Source of the DNA: Candidatus Protochlamydia phocaeensis
GTDB lineage: Bacteria; Chlamydiota; Chlamydiia; Chlamydiales; Parachlamydiaceae
Length of the DNA stretch: 64,000 bases
Assembly (NCBI RefSeq): GCF_001545115.1
Contig: NZ_FCNU01000019.1
Coordinates: forward strand, 1-64,000
Direction: 5' to 3'
Position numbers and translations under genes: made by a program. Below are positions 44,357 through 53,041 of this stretch, in pieces; position 1 is the first letter of the stretch, and every line of letters starts with the position of its first letter. Under the pieces are notes generated by a model that had not been told where the DNA came from, ran no database searches, and was given only the letters and a program-made list of their open reading frames with translations.

Positions 44357-46879
44357 TTAAATGGGATCGGGCTCAAGTTGCTTCAATTCTTCTACTTCTT
44401 TCATGGGCAGCCCCAACTCCTCTGCCAAATTTACTTGACTTTGAATGATCGTTAAACGCTTTTCTAATACGGCATAGACTCTTTTTTTTAAGTTTGCTTC
44501 TTCAAATGTCAAAGGGTGGCCGCTCCACAATTTTTGTAAAAACTCTACCGACTCTTGATAAAAATCAAGCTTTGCCAAGACTTTATCCGGCACTTTCTCT
44601 CGGCTGATATGTAAACCCGGAATTTGCTGGACAATTTCTGCAGCAGATAAATTCCCTTGAAATAAAACCGGGAAGCTTTTTTCCAAGGCATCGAGTAAGG
44701 CAATTTCTTTTTTGACTAAAATAGGATCTCCCATATTGGCTTTCAGCTCGATCTCTGCGCGCTCTCTTCCGGCTCCATACACAGCAGCCTTTTTATAGCG
44801 CTCAATGGCATGCATGCAGCTAAAATCGGTGGGAAGATAATAAGAAATAACTGTTGATCCATTGATTGGAAATCCATCCAGCTTCCTGCCTTGCCTTTCT
44901 CCTATTCTTAACTTTTCCAGGCCGTCTTTGGTCGTCTTATTGTCAGCTGCTTGAAATATTCCATCGGCTTGATAGCGATCTCTACCAAACTGCATATCTC
45001 CTTGCCGTTCTCCTTGTTTTTTGAGGGTCGTATTCGGATCTACATCAACGCGATTGACTCCTGTCGCTCCAATAAAAACATGCAAAGAAAAGCTGCCATC
45101 CACGTGCTCTAATAGCATCACCTTCCGATCATTTTGGGCGAGAATACGCGATTGATTTTGAATAACAGGAGTAGAGACAGATGCATTTGTGCCATAAATA
45201 TCTATTGTCGATTGGGAAGGTCTTCCCAATAATGTTTCCTGCTGCGTAAAGACATCTTTCAATTGTGCAAAAACCTCCAGCTCTTGCTCCATTTCGATTT
45301 TCTCGGCAGGTGTGAGATAATTCGCTTGGGTTAAATAAGCCTGTCTGTCTAATAGACGTTTTTCAAGGAGCTTGACAGCTTCCAAATTGCTAAGCGGTTT
45401 GCCATTTACAGGGGCCACATAATTGTGAATGTCGGCCGGCGCCAGACGCTGAATAACCTGAACAGCCCCTTCACTTTTTAAAGCCCGGTACATGCCTGCC
45501 AATAATTCATGCTGAGCCTGCTTAAAAAGAGTCCGGGTATTGGATTTTTTTAAAATGGATTGCTTGAGCTTCATGGCCGCTTCTTCTTTCAGATCAGCCG
45601 TTTGCAGCCTATCTAGCTGACCATTCAGCTCGCTTCTTTGTTGATCGGTCAGCCTGGTAGGCAGCATGCTGTCATTGGCTTCTCTCCCCAATAAGTTTTT
45701 TATACTGAATTTATATTTCTCTGCATAATAAGTAGGATCATCGCGTTTTAATTGAGCTTGACCGACCGCTTCTTGGTTCAAAGCCTTTCCTGTTAGCTCT
45801 TGAAGCTCGTCAAACTGATCGGATGAGAGTTCTTTAAAGCGCAAGCGGGCATCTGCATTGCTAATGACGATGCGGCTTGCCTCTGTTGCCCCATACATCG
45901 CTTCAAGCTTTCTTTCTTTGCTAATGACTTTGCCTAAATACGCTTCGCGGGCTTCGGGAGTAAGATCGCGCTTAAACCAATCATTGACAGTCTTGTATTC
46001 ATAAACGGATTGGCCGAATAGATAGCGGGGGCCTCGATAATAAAATTGCTCTGTCTTGACGCCTTCTATCGTGCTGACTTTTTTTGATAAAACCTCAATA
46101 GATTGAATTCCCATTTTTCGAGAAAAACGGGCAATTTGATCTAACGTTTTACCAAAAAAATAAGGCTGATTATAAAAAATCCCCAACACACGCGTTAAAA
46201 AGCGATAAAATCCCTTCAGTAGACTAGCGCCAACCAAATGACGCCTTGTCAACTTTTGCATAATCTTAGCCGTACTTGTATACTCAGCGGCAAAAACATC
46301 CGATAACTCCCGCTGTACATCCGACAAGGTATTCAATTGCCTAGGGCCCAAAGCCCTTAATTTGTCTGTTGCTTGCTTCATTTTGGAATAAGGAACAAGC
46401 GGCACTGTTCCCTCCTTCCAAGGCATTTCGCCGGTTGGAACGGGCTTGATAGGCAAAGGCGGATGTTCAGGATATTTTTTTATGAAAACATCCAGCGCAT
46501 CTAAAAGATCGGCACGCTGCACCCACGCTCGAGAAGAAGGATCAAATTCAATCTCCCGAAATTTACTCTCTAATAACTGATAGATATAAGCGCGCTCAGG
46601 ACCATTAAAGTCATAATCCACAATTAATTGGTACAAGTCTTTAAATTGGACAGCACTGGATAAGGGCTTATTGATTAAAGCTGTGATTTTAATTAATAAA
46701 TCAGCAGGCCCCTTCGCTTGATCAAGCGATGAGGAACGATCCGCTTCTGCTTCTTGAGTCAATATACGTTGAGCAATTTTTTCAAGCCCTTGCCCATTCA
46801 ATTCAGTCGATGGAATAGAATGGCTAGAGTCAAAAGAAGAAGATAAGCCAATTTTAAGAGGAGAATGAAAAGGAATCAT
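44357..46879 (-). CDS. Large hypothetical protein, effector candidate
   Basis: An 840-residue protein from the ATG at 46879 (an in-frame TTG at 46933 would add 18 residues). No domain is recognised. The N-terminus is polar and Ser-rich (MIPFHSPLKIGLSSSFDSS), with no signal peptide. The chain is mainly helical, Lys/Glu/Gln-rich, with a short aromatic stretch near residue 240 (LGIFYNQPYFFG). A central part (residues about 580-680) is more beta-like, including VMLLEHVDGSFSLHVFIG. Size, composition and position between a SopB-like and a glycohydrolase-like gene suggest a secreted effector. This is context only. The ribosome site is weak. Confidence 0.7.
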   Translation of the reverse strand: MIPFHSPLKIGLSSSFDSSHSIPSTELNGQGLEKIAQRILTQEAEADRSSSLDQAKGPADLLIKITALINKPLSSAVQFKDLYQLIVDYDFNGPERAYIYQLLESKFREIEFDPSSRAWVQRADLLDALDVFIKKYPEHPPLPIKPVPTGEMPWKEGTVPLVPYSKMKQATDKLRALGPRQLNTLSDVQRELSDVFAAEYTSTAKIMQKLTRRHLVGASLLKGFYRFLTRVLGIFYNQPYFFGKTLDQIARFSRKMGIQSIEVLSKKVSTIEGVKTEQFYYRGPRYLFGQSVYEYKTVNDWFKRDLTPEAREAYLGKVISKERKLEAMYGATEASRIVISNADARLRFKELSSDQFDELQELTGKALNQEAVGQAQLKRDDPTYYAEKYKFSIKNLLGREANDSMLPTRLTDQQRSELNGQLDRLQTADLKEEAAMKLKQSILKKSNTRTLFKQAQHELLAGMYRALKSEGAVQVIQRLAPADIHNYVAPVNGKPLSNLEAVKLLEKRLLDRQAYLTQANYLTPAEKIEMEQELEVFAQLKDVFTQQETLLGRPSQSTIDIYGTNASVSTPVIQNQSRILAQNDRKVMLLEHVDGSFSLHVFIGATGVNRVDVDPNTTLKKQGERQGDMQFGRDRYQADGIFQAADNKTTKDGLEKLRIGERQGRKLDGFPINGSTVISYYLPTDFSCMHAIERYKKAAVYGAGRERAEIELKANMGDPILVKKEIALLDALEKSFPVLFQGNLSAAEIVQQIPGLHISREKVPDKVLAKLDFYQESVEFLQKLWSGHPLTFEEANLKKRVYAVLEKRLTIIQSQVNLAEELGLPMKEVEELKQLEPDPI

Positions 46880-47019
46880 ATCAAACTTATCTTTAATAAT
46901 GTTATTTATATTATAACAAAACACAAAATTCAATTAATCATTTAAATAAAAAAAATAACATCTAAGCTTATATATATAATAAAGACCGTGTAAATATTTA
47001 TTATAACTTTTTACTCTAT

Positions 47020-47088
47020 TAAGAGCGTATATTAAAGCTCAAATTTGACTGACCAAAGGTAAAAAGACTCCAAGCTCAGGTTGTTAGG
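47020..47088. repeat. Partial dispersed element
   Basis: TAAGAGCGTATATTAAAGC is an AGAGG-type left end, and GACTCCAAGCTCAGGTTGTTAG is the right arm of the AACCTGA hairpin family. Two element types are joined here. The rest of the gap 46880-47250 is AT-rich, with no gene seen. Confidence 0.55.
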
Positions 47089-47250
47089 GATCGATAGGCA
47101 TATAGAGACCTGACACAGGCAAATTTCTCTGGATTCTGAATCCTTCAAGTTTTATTTTTAAGAAGGCATCTCTTATGCGTATTCCCTGTAATTTTTTGGC
47201 AAATGAGGAATTTTCATGGTTGAATAGAAGGAACAACCAAAGGAGTGATC

Positions 47251-48351
47251 ATGAAAAGCGTGGTTTTTTTTCTAAGAACAGTCATGTGTTTATTTATCTT
47301 GCAAAGCAGTCTTTATGCTGAGGTTGTTGATTTTGGTGATCGGCAGGAATTCATATTAGATACTCATACCACAACTTTTAATCAAAAAGACTTTTCCGAT
47401 TTTAAAAAATGGCTGCTTGCTTTAAATCCTTCGATACAAAAAAAAACACTCATGAGCGCTACTATACTTGCCGTCTTTTATCCACAAAGCCCTTCTATTA
47501 CGTGGGCAAAAGCCAAAATGCCTTCAAAAGAATTCTCCTCTCTTCTAAATAGTCCTGTATTAACCCCTTCGGCTACCATCACCCCAGTTATGGGCAATTA
47601 TAATTACATGCCCAATTATGCCTTCTGGGTTGACTTTGCCAATGCAAAGAGCTTTGGAGGAGGATTTCGCTCGAGAGGGAATGTACAAGAAGAGCGCATG
47701 TTCATGGAATTTCCCCAGCTTGCCCAACTGGCTTACGCAAAGAGAAATAATCCCCTTCTTCCAGTCAACAAACAAGGCGATCCGGAACCTTTCTTAATTT
47801 TCCAATTAGTCAGACGATTTGATATTTCTCAAGTTCCCTATGGCAAGAGCCTGGATAAAGCAAGTACGAGTCAAGTGCTTAATGGAATTGTCCAATTGCC
47901 ACAGCCTTATCCCCTCGCTCATATTATTGGACTGGCCGCCAAAGATTGGTCAAAGATTCCTGCGAATTGGAGATCTTATTCAACGGATGATCTGCGCGAC
48001 CTTCTTAAAGCCGCTCTTCTGGGCGATTTAGGAGCCGTCAACTATCAGCTCGAGAATGGACTCGCCACCCCAGAAATTCATAGCGGGCTATGGGGAGCAG
48101 GCGCGTTTAAAAACAGTGTGAAAATGATAACCGCCATTCAAATCTTAGCAGCCTATATGGCTCAGATGAAAAAAGGAGCGGTCATTACCAGCATTAACTT
48201 ATTTTTGCATGGTATTGATCCCTCTTTAATTGCCTTAATTCAACAAGAGATTTTATTGAATCTGCAACAGGGAAAGACGCCTAACGATTTGCTGCAAATG
48301 TATCATGATCGGCAAGAAGAGGATCCATCATGGGCTCCCCAGCTTACTTAG
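47251..48351 (+). CDS. Secreted poly(ADP-ribose) glycohydrolase-like macrodomain protein
   Basis: A 366-residue protein from the ATG at 47251, with AGGAG 5 bases upstream (a GTG two codons earlier is less likely). It has a signal peptide (MKSVVFFLRTVMCLFIL, cleavage after YA). The catalytic PARG signature GGG-x7-QEE is intact: Gly136-138, Gln146, Glu147, Glu148 in VDFANAKSFGGGFRSRG then NVQEERMF. A second macrodomain motif, WGAGAFKNSVKMITAIQILAA, parallels the WGCGAFGGD block of canonical PARGs. Such enzymes remove poly(ADP-ribose) from proteins. With a signal peptide it would be exported, and its natural target would be host ADP-ribosylation. Alternative: a related mono-ADP-ribose hydrolase. 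Confidence 0.85.
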   Translation: MKSVVFFLRTVMCLFILQSSLYAEVVDFGDRQEFILDTHTTTFNQKDFSDFKKWLLALNPSIQKKTLMSATILAVFYPQSPSITWAKAKMPSKEFSSLLNSPVLTPSATITPVMGNYNYMPNYAFWVDFANAKSFGGGFRSRGNVQEERMFMEFPQLAQLAYAKRNNPLLPVNKQGDPEPFLIFQLVRRFDISQVPYGKSLDKASTSQVLNGIVQLPQPYPLAHIIGLAAKDWSKIPANWRSYSTDDLRDLLKAALLGDLGAVNYQLENGLATPEIHSGLWGAGAFKNSVKMITAIQILAAYMAQMKKGAVITSINLFLHGIDPSLIALIQQEILLNLQQGKTPNDLLQMYHDRQEEDPSWAPQLT

Positions 48352-48412
48352 AGGGTAAAAAGGGCATACTCTTAAGATGCTTTAAAATTAATCAGGGCCT
48401 TCAAACTTTCCT

Positions 48413-48533
48413 AAGAGAGGATTAAAATCCAATGCTAGCCCTATTCGTTTTTCTCCTTTAGGATGTGTTTCCTAAGAAGGGACATTGCCTAATTGACAAC
48501 GCGCCCTAAAGGCAATAATTTCGAATATAAGCC
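48413..48533. repeat. Dispersed palindromic element, composite
   Basis: AGAGAGGATTAAAATCCAATG followed by CCCTATTCGTTTTTCTCC and TTTAGG on the left pairs with GCCCTAAAGGCAATAATTTCG and AATATAAGCC on the right. A nested GCCTAATTGACAACGCGCCC matches the GTC-type end. The remainder of the 324-base gap is featureless apart from the AAAGGAGG ribosome site of the next gene. Confidence 0.65.
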
Positions 48534-48675
48534 AGATGCGTTTAGATCAGCCTAGTTTTATAGGGTTCGCCTAGCGAAAAAACAATTGTCAAATTATTGC
48601 GCAACTCTTATGAAAATTCATTAACCATCAGGCATATAAACTCACAGCGCAGATCATTAAATAAAGGAGGCTTAA

Positions 48676-49161
48676 ATGCCTGCTCTTAAAGCTGGAACAA
48701 AAGCACCTCAATTTCGGCTACCCGTTGCGCCCGATCGGCACATTTCTTTAAAAGATTTTAAAGGCCAACCCGTTGTCCTTGTCTTTTATCCAGCCGATTG
48801 GAGCCCTGTATGTAGCAGCGAATTGGCTCTTTACAATGAAATTTATGCAGACCTTAAGAAAGATTACAATGCCGAGCTCCTAGGCATTTCAGTGGATGGG
48901 GCTTGGTGCCATTTGGCTTTTGCCGACCAACGCAGGTTACGCTTTCCACTCTTAGCGGACTTCGAGCCCAAAGGAGAGGTTGCCAAGCTTTATGGAGTCT
49001 ATCGCGAAGATGACGGAACTTCAGAACGCGCTCTTTTTGTCATCAATCAGGAAGGCCTCATCCAGTGGAGCTCTGTTTCGCCTATCGAGATCAATCCAGG
49101 CGCAGACGGCATTTTAAACGCTTTGGATACCTTGACTAAAAAAACTTCTATCTTAGGATAA
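48676..49161 (+). CDS. Peroxiredoxin (AhpC/TSA, Bcp-like)
   Basis: A 161-residue peroxiredoxin that reduces peroxides. The peroxidatic Cys46 lies in YPADWSPVCSSEL, where Pro, Thr/Ser and Cys have the usual spacing, and a second Cys78 (VDGAWCHLAFA) may resolve the sulfenic acid. The length and thioredoxin fold are normal. It has no signal peptide and is cytosolic. A strong AAAGGAGG site precedes the ATG. The DsbA-like gene follows after 6 bases, so the two form an operon for thiol redox defence. Confidence 0.92.
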   Translation: MPALKAGTKAPQFRLPVAPDRHISLKDFKGQPVVLVFYPADWSPVCSSELALYNEIYADLKKDYNAELLGISVDGAWCHLAFADQRRLRFPLLADFEPKGEVAKLYGVYREDDGTSERALFVINQEGLIQWSSVSPIEINPGADGILNALDTLTKKTSILG

Positions 49162-49167
49162 AATAGC

Positions 49168-49698
49168 ATGCCTAATCTGACTGTACCTGTTACGGAAAAT
49201 GACCATATTTTAGGCTCCATCGAGGCCCCGTTGACTCTATTGGAATATGGAGATTATCAATGCGCTCTCTGCAAACTAGCCAATCCCGTTCTCAAACAGA
49301 TAAAAAAGGAAATGGGAGATCAAATGCGCTTTGTTTTCCGCAATTTTCCTCTTCAAACAAGCCATCCCGACGCTTTTATGGCAGCCACAGCAGCCGAGGC
49401 AGCCGGCATGCAGCAAAAATTTTGGGAAATGCACGATTATCTCTATGAACATCAAAAAGAGCTAAGTCCCGAAAACCTGATTGCTTTTGCCGAAGCTTTA
49501 AAACTTAACTTAGAACAATTTAAAGAGGATTTAAAATCTGAGTTTATTTCAAAAAAGCTTGAAGAAGATTTCCGCGGCGGTGTGCGCAGCGGAGTCAATG
49601 GAACGCCTTGTTTTTTTATCAATGGCGAACGCTATGACGGCGGATTATCCTACGATGAACTCCTATCCACATTGAAGCAAAAGCTAACGTCCACCTAG
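49168..49698 (+). CDS. DsbA-family thioredoxin-like protein
   Basis: A 176-residue thioredoxin-fold protein of the DsbA/Thioredoxin_4 type. The active site is Cys32-Ala-Leu-Cys35 in YGDYQCALCKLANP, the helical insertion covers residues about 60-130, and the cis-Pro loop is VNGTPCFFING. There is no signal peptide, so it works in the cytosol, unlike classical DsbA. Its place 6 bases behind a peroxiredoxin suggests it recycles that enzyme or handles oxidised thiols. The GTPCFF Cys beside the cis-Pro is common in this subgroup. Confidence 0.9.
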   Translation: MPNLTVPVTENDHILGSIEAPLTLLEYGDYQCALCKLANPVLKQIKKEMGDQMRFVFRNFPLQTSHPDAFMAATAAEAAGMQQKFWEMHDYLYEHQKELSPENLIAFAEALKLNLEQFKEDLKSEFISKKLEEDFRGGVRSGVNGTPCFFINGERYDGGLSYDELLSTLKQKLTST

Positions 49699-49789
49699 GC
49701 ACGCTTTATTCCACTTATTCGAATTCGAAGGCATAGTTATACGCGCAAGAACTTGGAATTGAGTTCTCGCCTGAAAAAAAGAAAACCCC

Positions 49790-50794
49790 ATGGGATTTCT
49801 AATGGAAAAATTAACTCTCCTTCCTATCACCTTTCAAGAGCTTCAGAAAGAACATTTTGCCCTTCTTTTAAAATGGATGCATATGCCGCATATCCAGCAA
49901 TGGTATGCTGCTAATAAAAAATGGTCTTTGGAAGATATCTCGCGCTGCTACGATCCGTCTTCTCTTAAACAAAAAGCAATCAAAAGTTTTATTATTTCAG
50001 CAGCCCATACTCCCATTGGCTATATTCAATTGTATCCTGTACAAAACTATCCTTGGGAAGACCAAGACCTAACAGCCTTGCCCGCTTCGCTTGCCGGAGT
50101 AGACTTTTACATTGGCGAGCCTTCTTTTTTAAGAAAAGGCTATGGATCAGCAGCTTTGCAGCAGTTTTTAAAAGACAATGTCTATCCTTTTTATGAGGCT
50201 TGCTTAACAGATCCTTCAATCAATAATATAGCAGCCATCGGCTGCTATAAAAAATGCGGTTTTGAACCGCATCAGATTGTCTGGCATCAAAAGCAAGAAT
50301 TGCTGCTTTTAAAAAAGCTGCGGTCGAACAGCCTTAAAACAGAAGAGGCGGCGATTCTTATTAGGCCTCCTTATTTGACAGATGCTTTATCCTTAATTGA
50401 TTTAATTGAACAGCTAGGCTATGCATTGACGCACGACAACATGCTTGAAAATCTCAGGCTCTATCAATCCCACCCTCATTATCAGGCTTTTATTGCAGAG
50501 TGCCATCATAAAGTTGTCGGTTGCCTAGCTGTGCACCTCTTGCAAGCCCTCCATAGCCCCATTTTCATGGCTAGGATTACCTCCTTAGTCGTTGATCAAT
50601 CCATGCGCCGCCAAGGAATTGCTTCGCGCCTGGTTCAAACAGCAGAGGCCTTTGCCCGAGAAAAAGGCTGCCAAGTCATGGAACTGACCATGGGAAAGCA
50701 TCGAAAAGACCGTGGATCGCATGAATTTTACCAGCACATGGGCTATACGCTCCAGCATGCAAAGCTTTATTGGCGGAAAGAGCTCTTAGCATGA
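49790..50794 (+). CDS. Tandem GNAT acetyltransferase
   Basis: A 334-residue protein with two GNAT domains. Residues about 8-175 resemble AacA4-type aminoglycoside 6'-N-acetyltransferases (PHIQQWYAANKKWS, GVDFYIGEPSFLRKGYGSAAL, NNIAAIGCYKKCGFE). Residues about 185-330 are a second GNAT with the acetyl-CoA loop VDQSMRRQGIASRLVQTAE and the C-terminal SHEFYQHMGY. Substrates are unknown; drug acetylation by the first half is possible but unproven. The true start may be the ATG at 49790 or 49802; neither has a clear ribosome site. The 3' end overlaps the convergent S9 peptidase gene by 28 bases. Confidence 0.85.
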   Translation: MGFLMEKLTLLPITFQELQKEHFALLLKWMHMPHIQQWYAANKKWSLEDISRCYDPSSLKQKAIKSFIISAAHTPIGYIQLYPVQNYPWEDQDLTALPASLAGVDFYIGEPSFLRKGYGSAALQQFLKDNVYPFYEACLTDPSINNIAAIGCYKKCGFEPHQIVWHQKQELLLLKKLRSNSLKTEEAAILIRPPYLTDALSLIDLIEQLGYALTHDNMLENLRLYQSHPHYQAFIAECHHKVVGCLAVHLLQALHSPIFMARITSLVVDQSMRRQGIASRLVQTAEAFAREKGCQVMELTMGKHRKDRGSHEFYQHMGYTLQHAKLYWRKELLA

Positions 50795-52905
50795 GTTTTA
50801 TCCTCTTTAAAATTTGCTTCAGAAGAAGCATGAGCCTCTATAAAACGCGAAAACCACGTTATCCTACTCTGAAGCAAGTCCAGCATCGATTGAGGATCGT
50901 GCGGATAATGGGACATTCCAGAGTAAACGATCATTTGGACTTCCCCGCCTTTTTGCTTGAACAAGCGATAGAGTTCATCTCCTTGTCCGATTGGGACGCG
51001 CCTATCTTTATCTCCATGCTGGATTAATAAAGGCGTAGAAACCGCCTTCAAATGAAAAAGGGGAGAAAAGCGTGCATATAAAGCAGGACTTTGCCAAAGA
51101 GAAGAGCCAAAATAATCAGAGAGGAAGCCGGGCACATCTGTTGTTCCATTAAAGCTTATGCAGTTGCTGATAGCCGCTCCCACTACGGCTGCTTTAAACT
51201 GGGATGTGCGGGAAAGAGCACAAAGCGTTAAGTATCCTCCATAGCTCCATCCCATTATGCCCAGCCTTTTTTCGTCTGCTATGCCAAGTTCAATCACATG
51301 GCGTATGCCTTGCATTAAATCGTCGCAGTCTTTGCCTCCCCAATCTTGAAAGTTGGCATAGCGAAAGGTTTTGCCATAGCCTGTTGACCCACGAACATTG
51401 CAGCGTAAGACGGCATAACCGGCTTGAGCTAAAGCGGCAATAGGTCCATATGTAGAAGGCGAGGCGATGAAATGTTGAGAAAAAACACCAAGCGGACCTC
51501 CATGCACAATGATAATTAAAGGATACGCTTTTCCTTTCTGATAATGAATAGGATAAGTCAATAACCCCTCAATCTCTATTCCATCCGTTGATTTCCATTG
51601 CAAGACAGAAGTCAAGGCAGTTGAATAAGCTAGGCATTCTCGGTTGACTTGGCTGACTTGCTGCAGCCTTTGATCCGCCAAATAGAAAAGATGTGCCTCA
51701 GGAGGCTCATTGAGCCTTTCACTATTTAGTCCAAAGATTCCTTTAGAAGCATTCCAATGAACTTGAGAAAAGGCAATCCCTTCGGGCGTGATTACGTACG
51801 CATCTTTTGCATCGATTGAAAGCGCAATAATGGCCTGATTAGTTCGATAATTTTCCATAACATAGATAGATCGGCCATCAGCGGACCATCCAATAATTTT
51901 AGAGGGAAAAGCATCCATTGTAGTGGCTAGCCTAAAACTTGTATTCTCTTGCGTGTCTGCTATGAACGCTCTAAAATCGATCGGCCATTTCGCTTCCCGA
52001 TAGGCAGCTAAATAAGCGATCTGCTTTCCATCGGGAGAATAAACAGGGCTAAAGGATGCGCATTGTTGATTGATTGTCTTTTTAATTTGCCACGCGGCGA
52101 TGTCAAAAATGGCAATATAACTTTGCTTCCATCCTTCAACTTCGACAGTTGGGGCAAGCGTGACGGCAATTTCTTGGCTATTTGGAGACCAATCATAACC
52201 TCCCCCTCCCATATAAGGAGTAAATGACGTCACATGAGCTCGTCCAAGAGGCAAAAGGGAAGGTTTGGAAGATCCATTGACTTCGAGAAGCCATAAGCAA
52301 GTGAATCGCGCATCTAGAGCTTCCGCGTAAGGCTCCTGTCTGTGCTTTTCTTCAAACTGGCTTGCCGTAAATGCTATCTTCTCTCCATCTGGAGACCACT
52401 TAAGACCGGTAATATCGCTAGGCAAATACGTCAGCTGCTTCTTCGAATTGCCGATCAGATCGATTAACCAAATTTGCCGATAGCCATTGGTATCTGGGAC
52501 TAAAGCTGCCAATTGCAGACCTTTAGGAGACCATTGAGGCGAACTGACCATTTCTCTATTAAATAAATTTTCACATCGCCCCGGCTGCTGCACGGAAGCA
52601 ATATACAAATGACGCTGGTATGCATGATTGCCATGCTCTAGTTGCGCGCGTACAACTGTAAAACAAACATACTGCCCATCAAACGATGTTTGGACGTCTT
52701 CTACACGCTTGACCTTCATCATTTCTCGGCAAGACCAAACGAGTAGAGGCTCCTTTTCTTGCACATTTTTATTCTCTTTAGCCTCCATTCCTTCTGCAAA
52801 AAGAAAAAGGATACTAAAAAAAACACCCAAATGACGTTTACCTAATTTGGATAAAACGTAACTGAAATTAAGCATGAACTTTCTCTTTAATCGCCTTTCC
52901 TTCAT
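50767..52905 (-). CDS. Secreted S9 family (prolyl oligopeptidase-type) peptidase
   Basis: A 712-residue serine peptidase. An N-terminal hydrophobic signal (HLGVFFSILFLFAEGMEA) is followed by a beta-propeller of TolB/PD40-like repeats (SPQWSPKGLQLA, GLKWSPDGEKIA, SPVYSPDGKQIA) over residues about 50-420. The C-terminal hydrolase has the nucleophile in GWSYGGYLTL, Asp in HGDKDRRVP and His in SGMSHYPHD. It should cleave oligopeptides in the periplasm or outside. The start is either the ATG at 52905 (AAGG close by) or at 52875 (AGAG site); the second gives a shorter, more normal signal peptide. Confidence 0.9.
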   Translation of the reverse strand: MKERRLKRKFMLNFSYVLSKLGKRHLGVFFSILFLFAEGMEAKENKNVQEKEPLLVWSCREMMKVKRVEDVQTSFDGQYVCFTVVRAQLEHGNHAYQRHLYIASVQQPGRCENLFNREMVSSPQWSPKGLQLAALVPDTNGYRQIWLIDLIGNSKKQLTYLPSDITGLKWSPDGEKIAFTASQFEEKHRQEPYAEALDARFTCLWLLEVNGSSKPSLLPLGRAHVTSFTPYMGGGGYDWSPNSQEIAVTLAPTVEVEGWKQSYIAIFDIAAWQIKKTINQQCASFSPVYSPDGKQIAYLAAYREAKWPIDFRAFIADTQENTSFRLATTMDAFPSKIIGWSADGRSIYVMENYRTNQAIIALSIDAKDAYVITPEGIAFSQVHWNASKGIFGLNSERLNEPPEAHLFYLADQRLQQVSQVNRECLAYSTALTSVLQWKSTDGIEIEGLLTYPIHYQKGKAYPLIIIVHGGPLGVFSQHFIASPSTYGPIAALAQAGYAVLRCNVRGSTGYGKTFRYANFQDWGGKDCDDLMQGIRHVIELGIADEKRLGIMGWSYGGYLTLCALSRTSQFKAAVVGAAISNCISFNGTTDVPGFLSDYFGSSLWQSPALYARFSPLFHLKAVSTPLLIQHGDKDRRVPIGQGDELYRLFKQKGGEVQMIVYSGMSHYPHDPQSMLDLLQSRITWFSRFIEAHASSEANFKEDKTHAKSSFRQ

Positions 52906-53041
52906 CAGCCTTATTTAATCCTCTCTCAAAGCAAACTAAAATTTGGATTTCGGCCTAAATTTGCTTACAAAAAATCCTATATCTAATAAGGTCAAATTAA
53001 AATATTTATATTACATTTTTCCATAGAAGACGAGGAATCGA

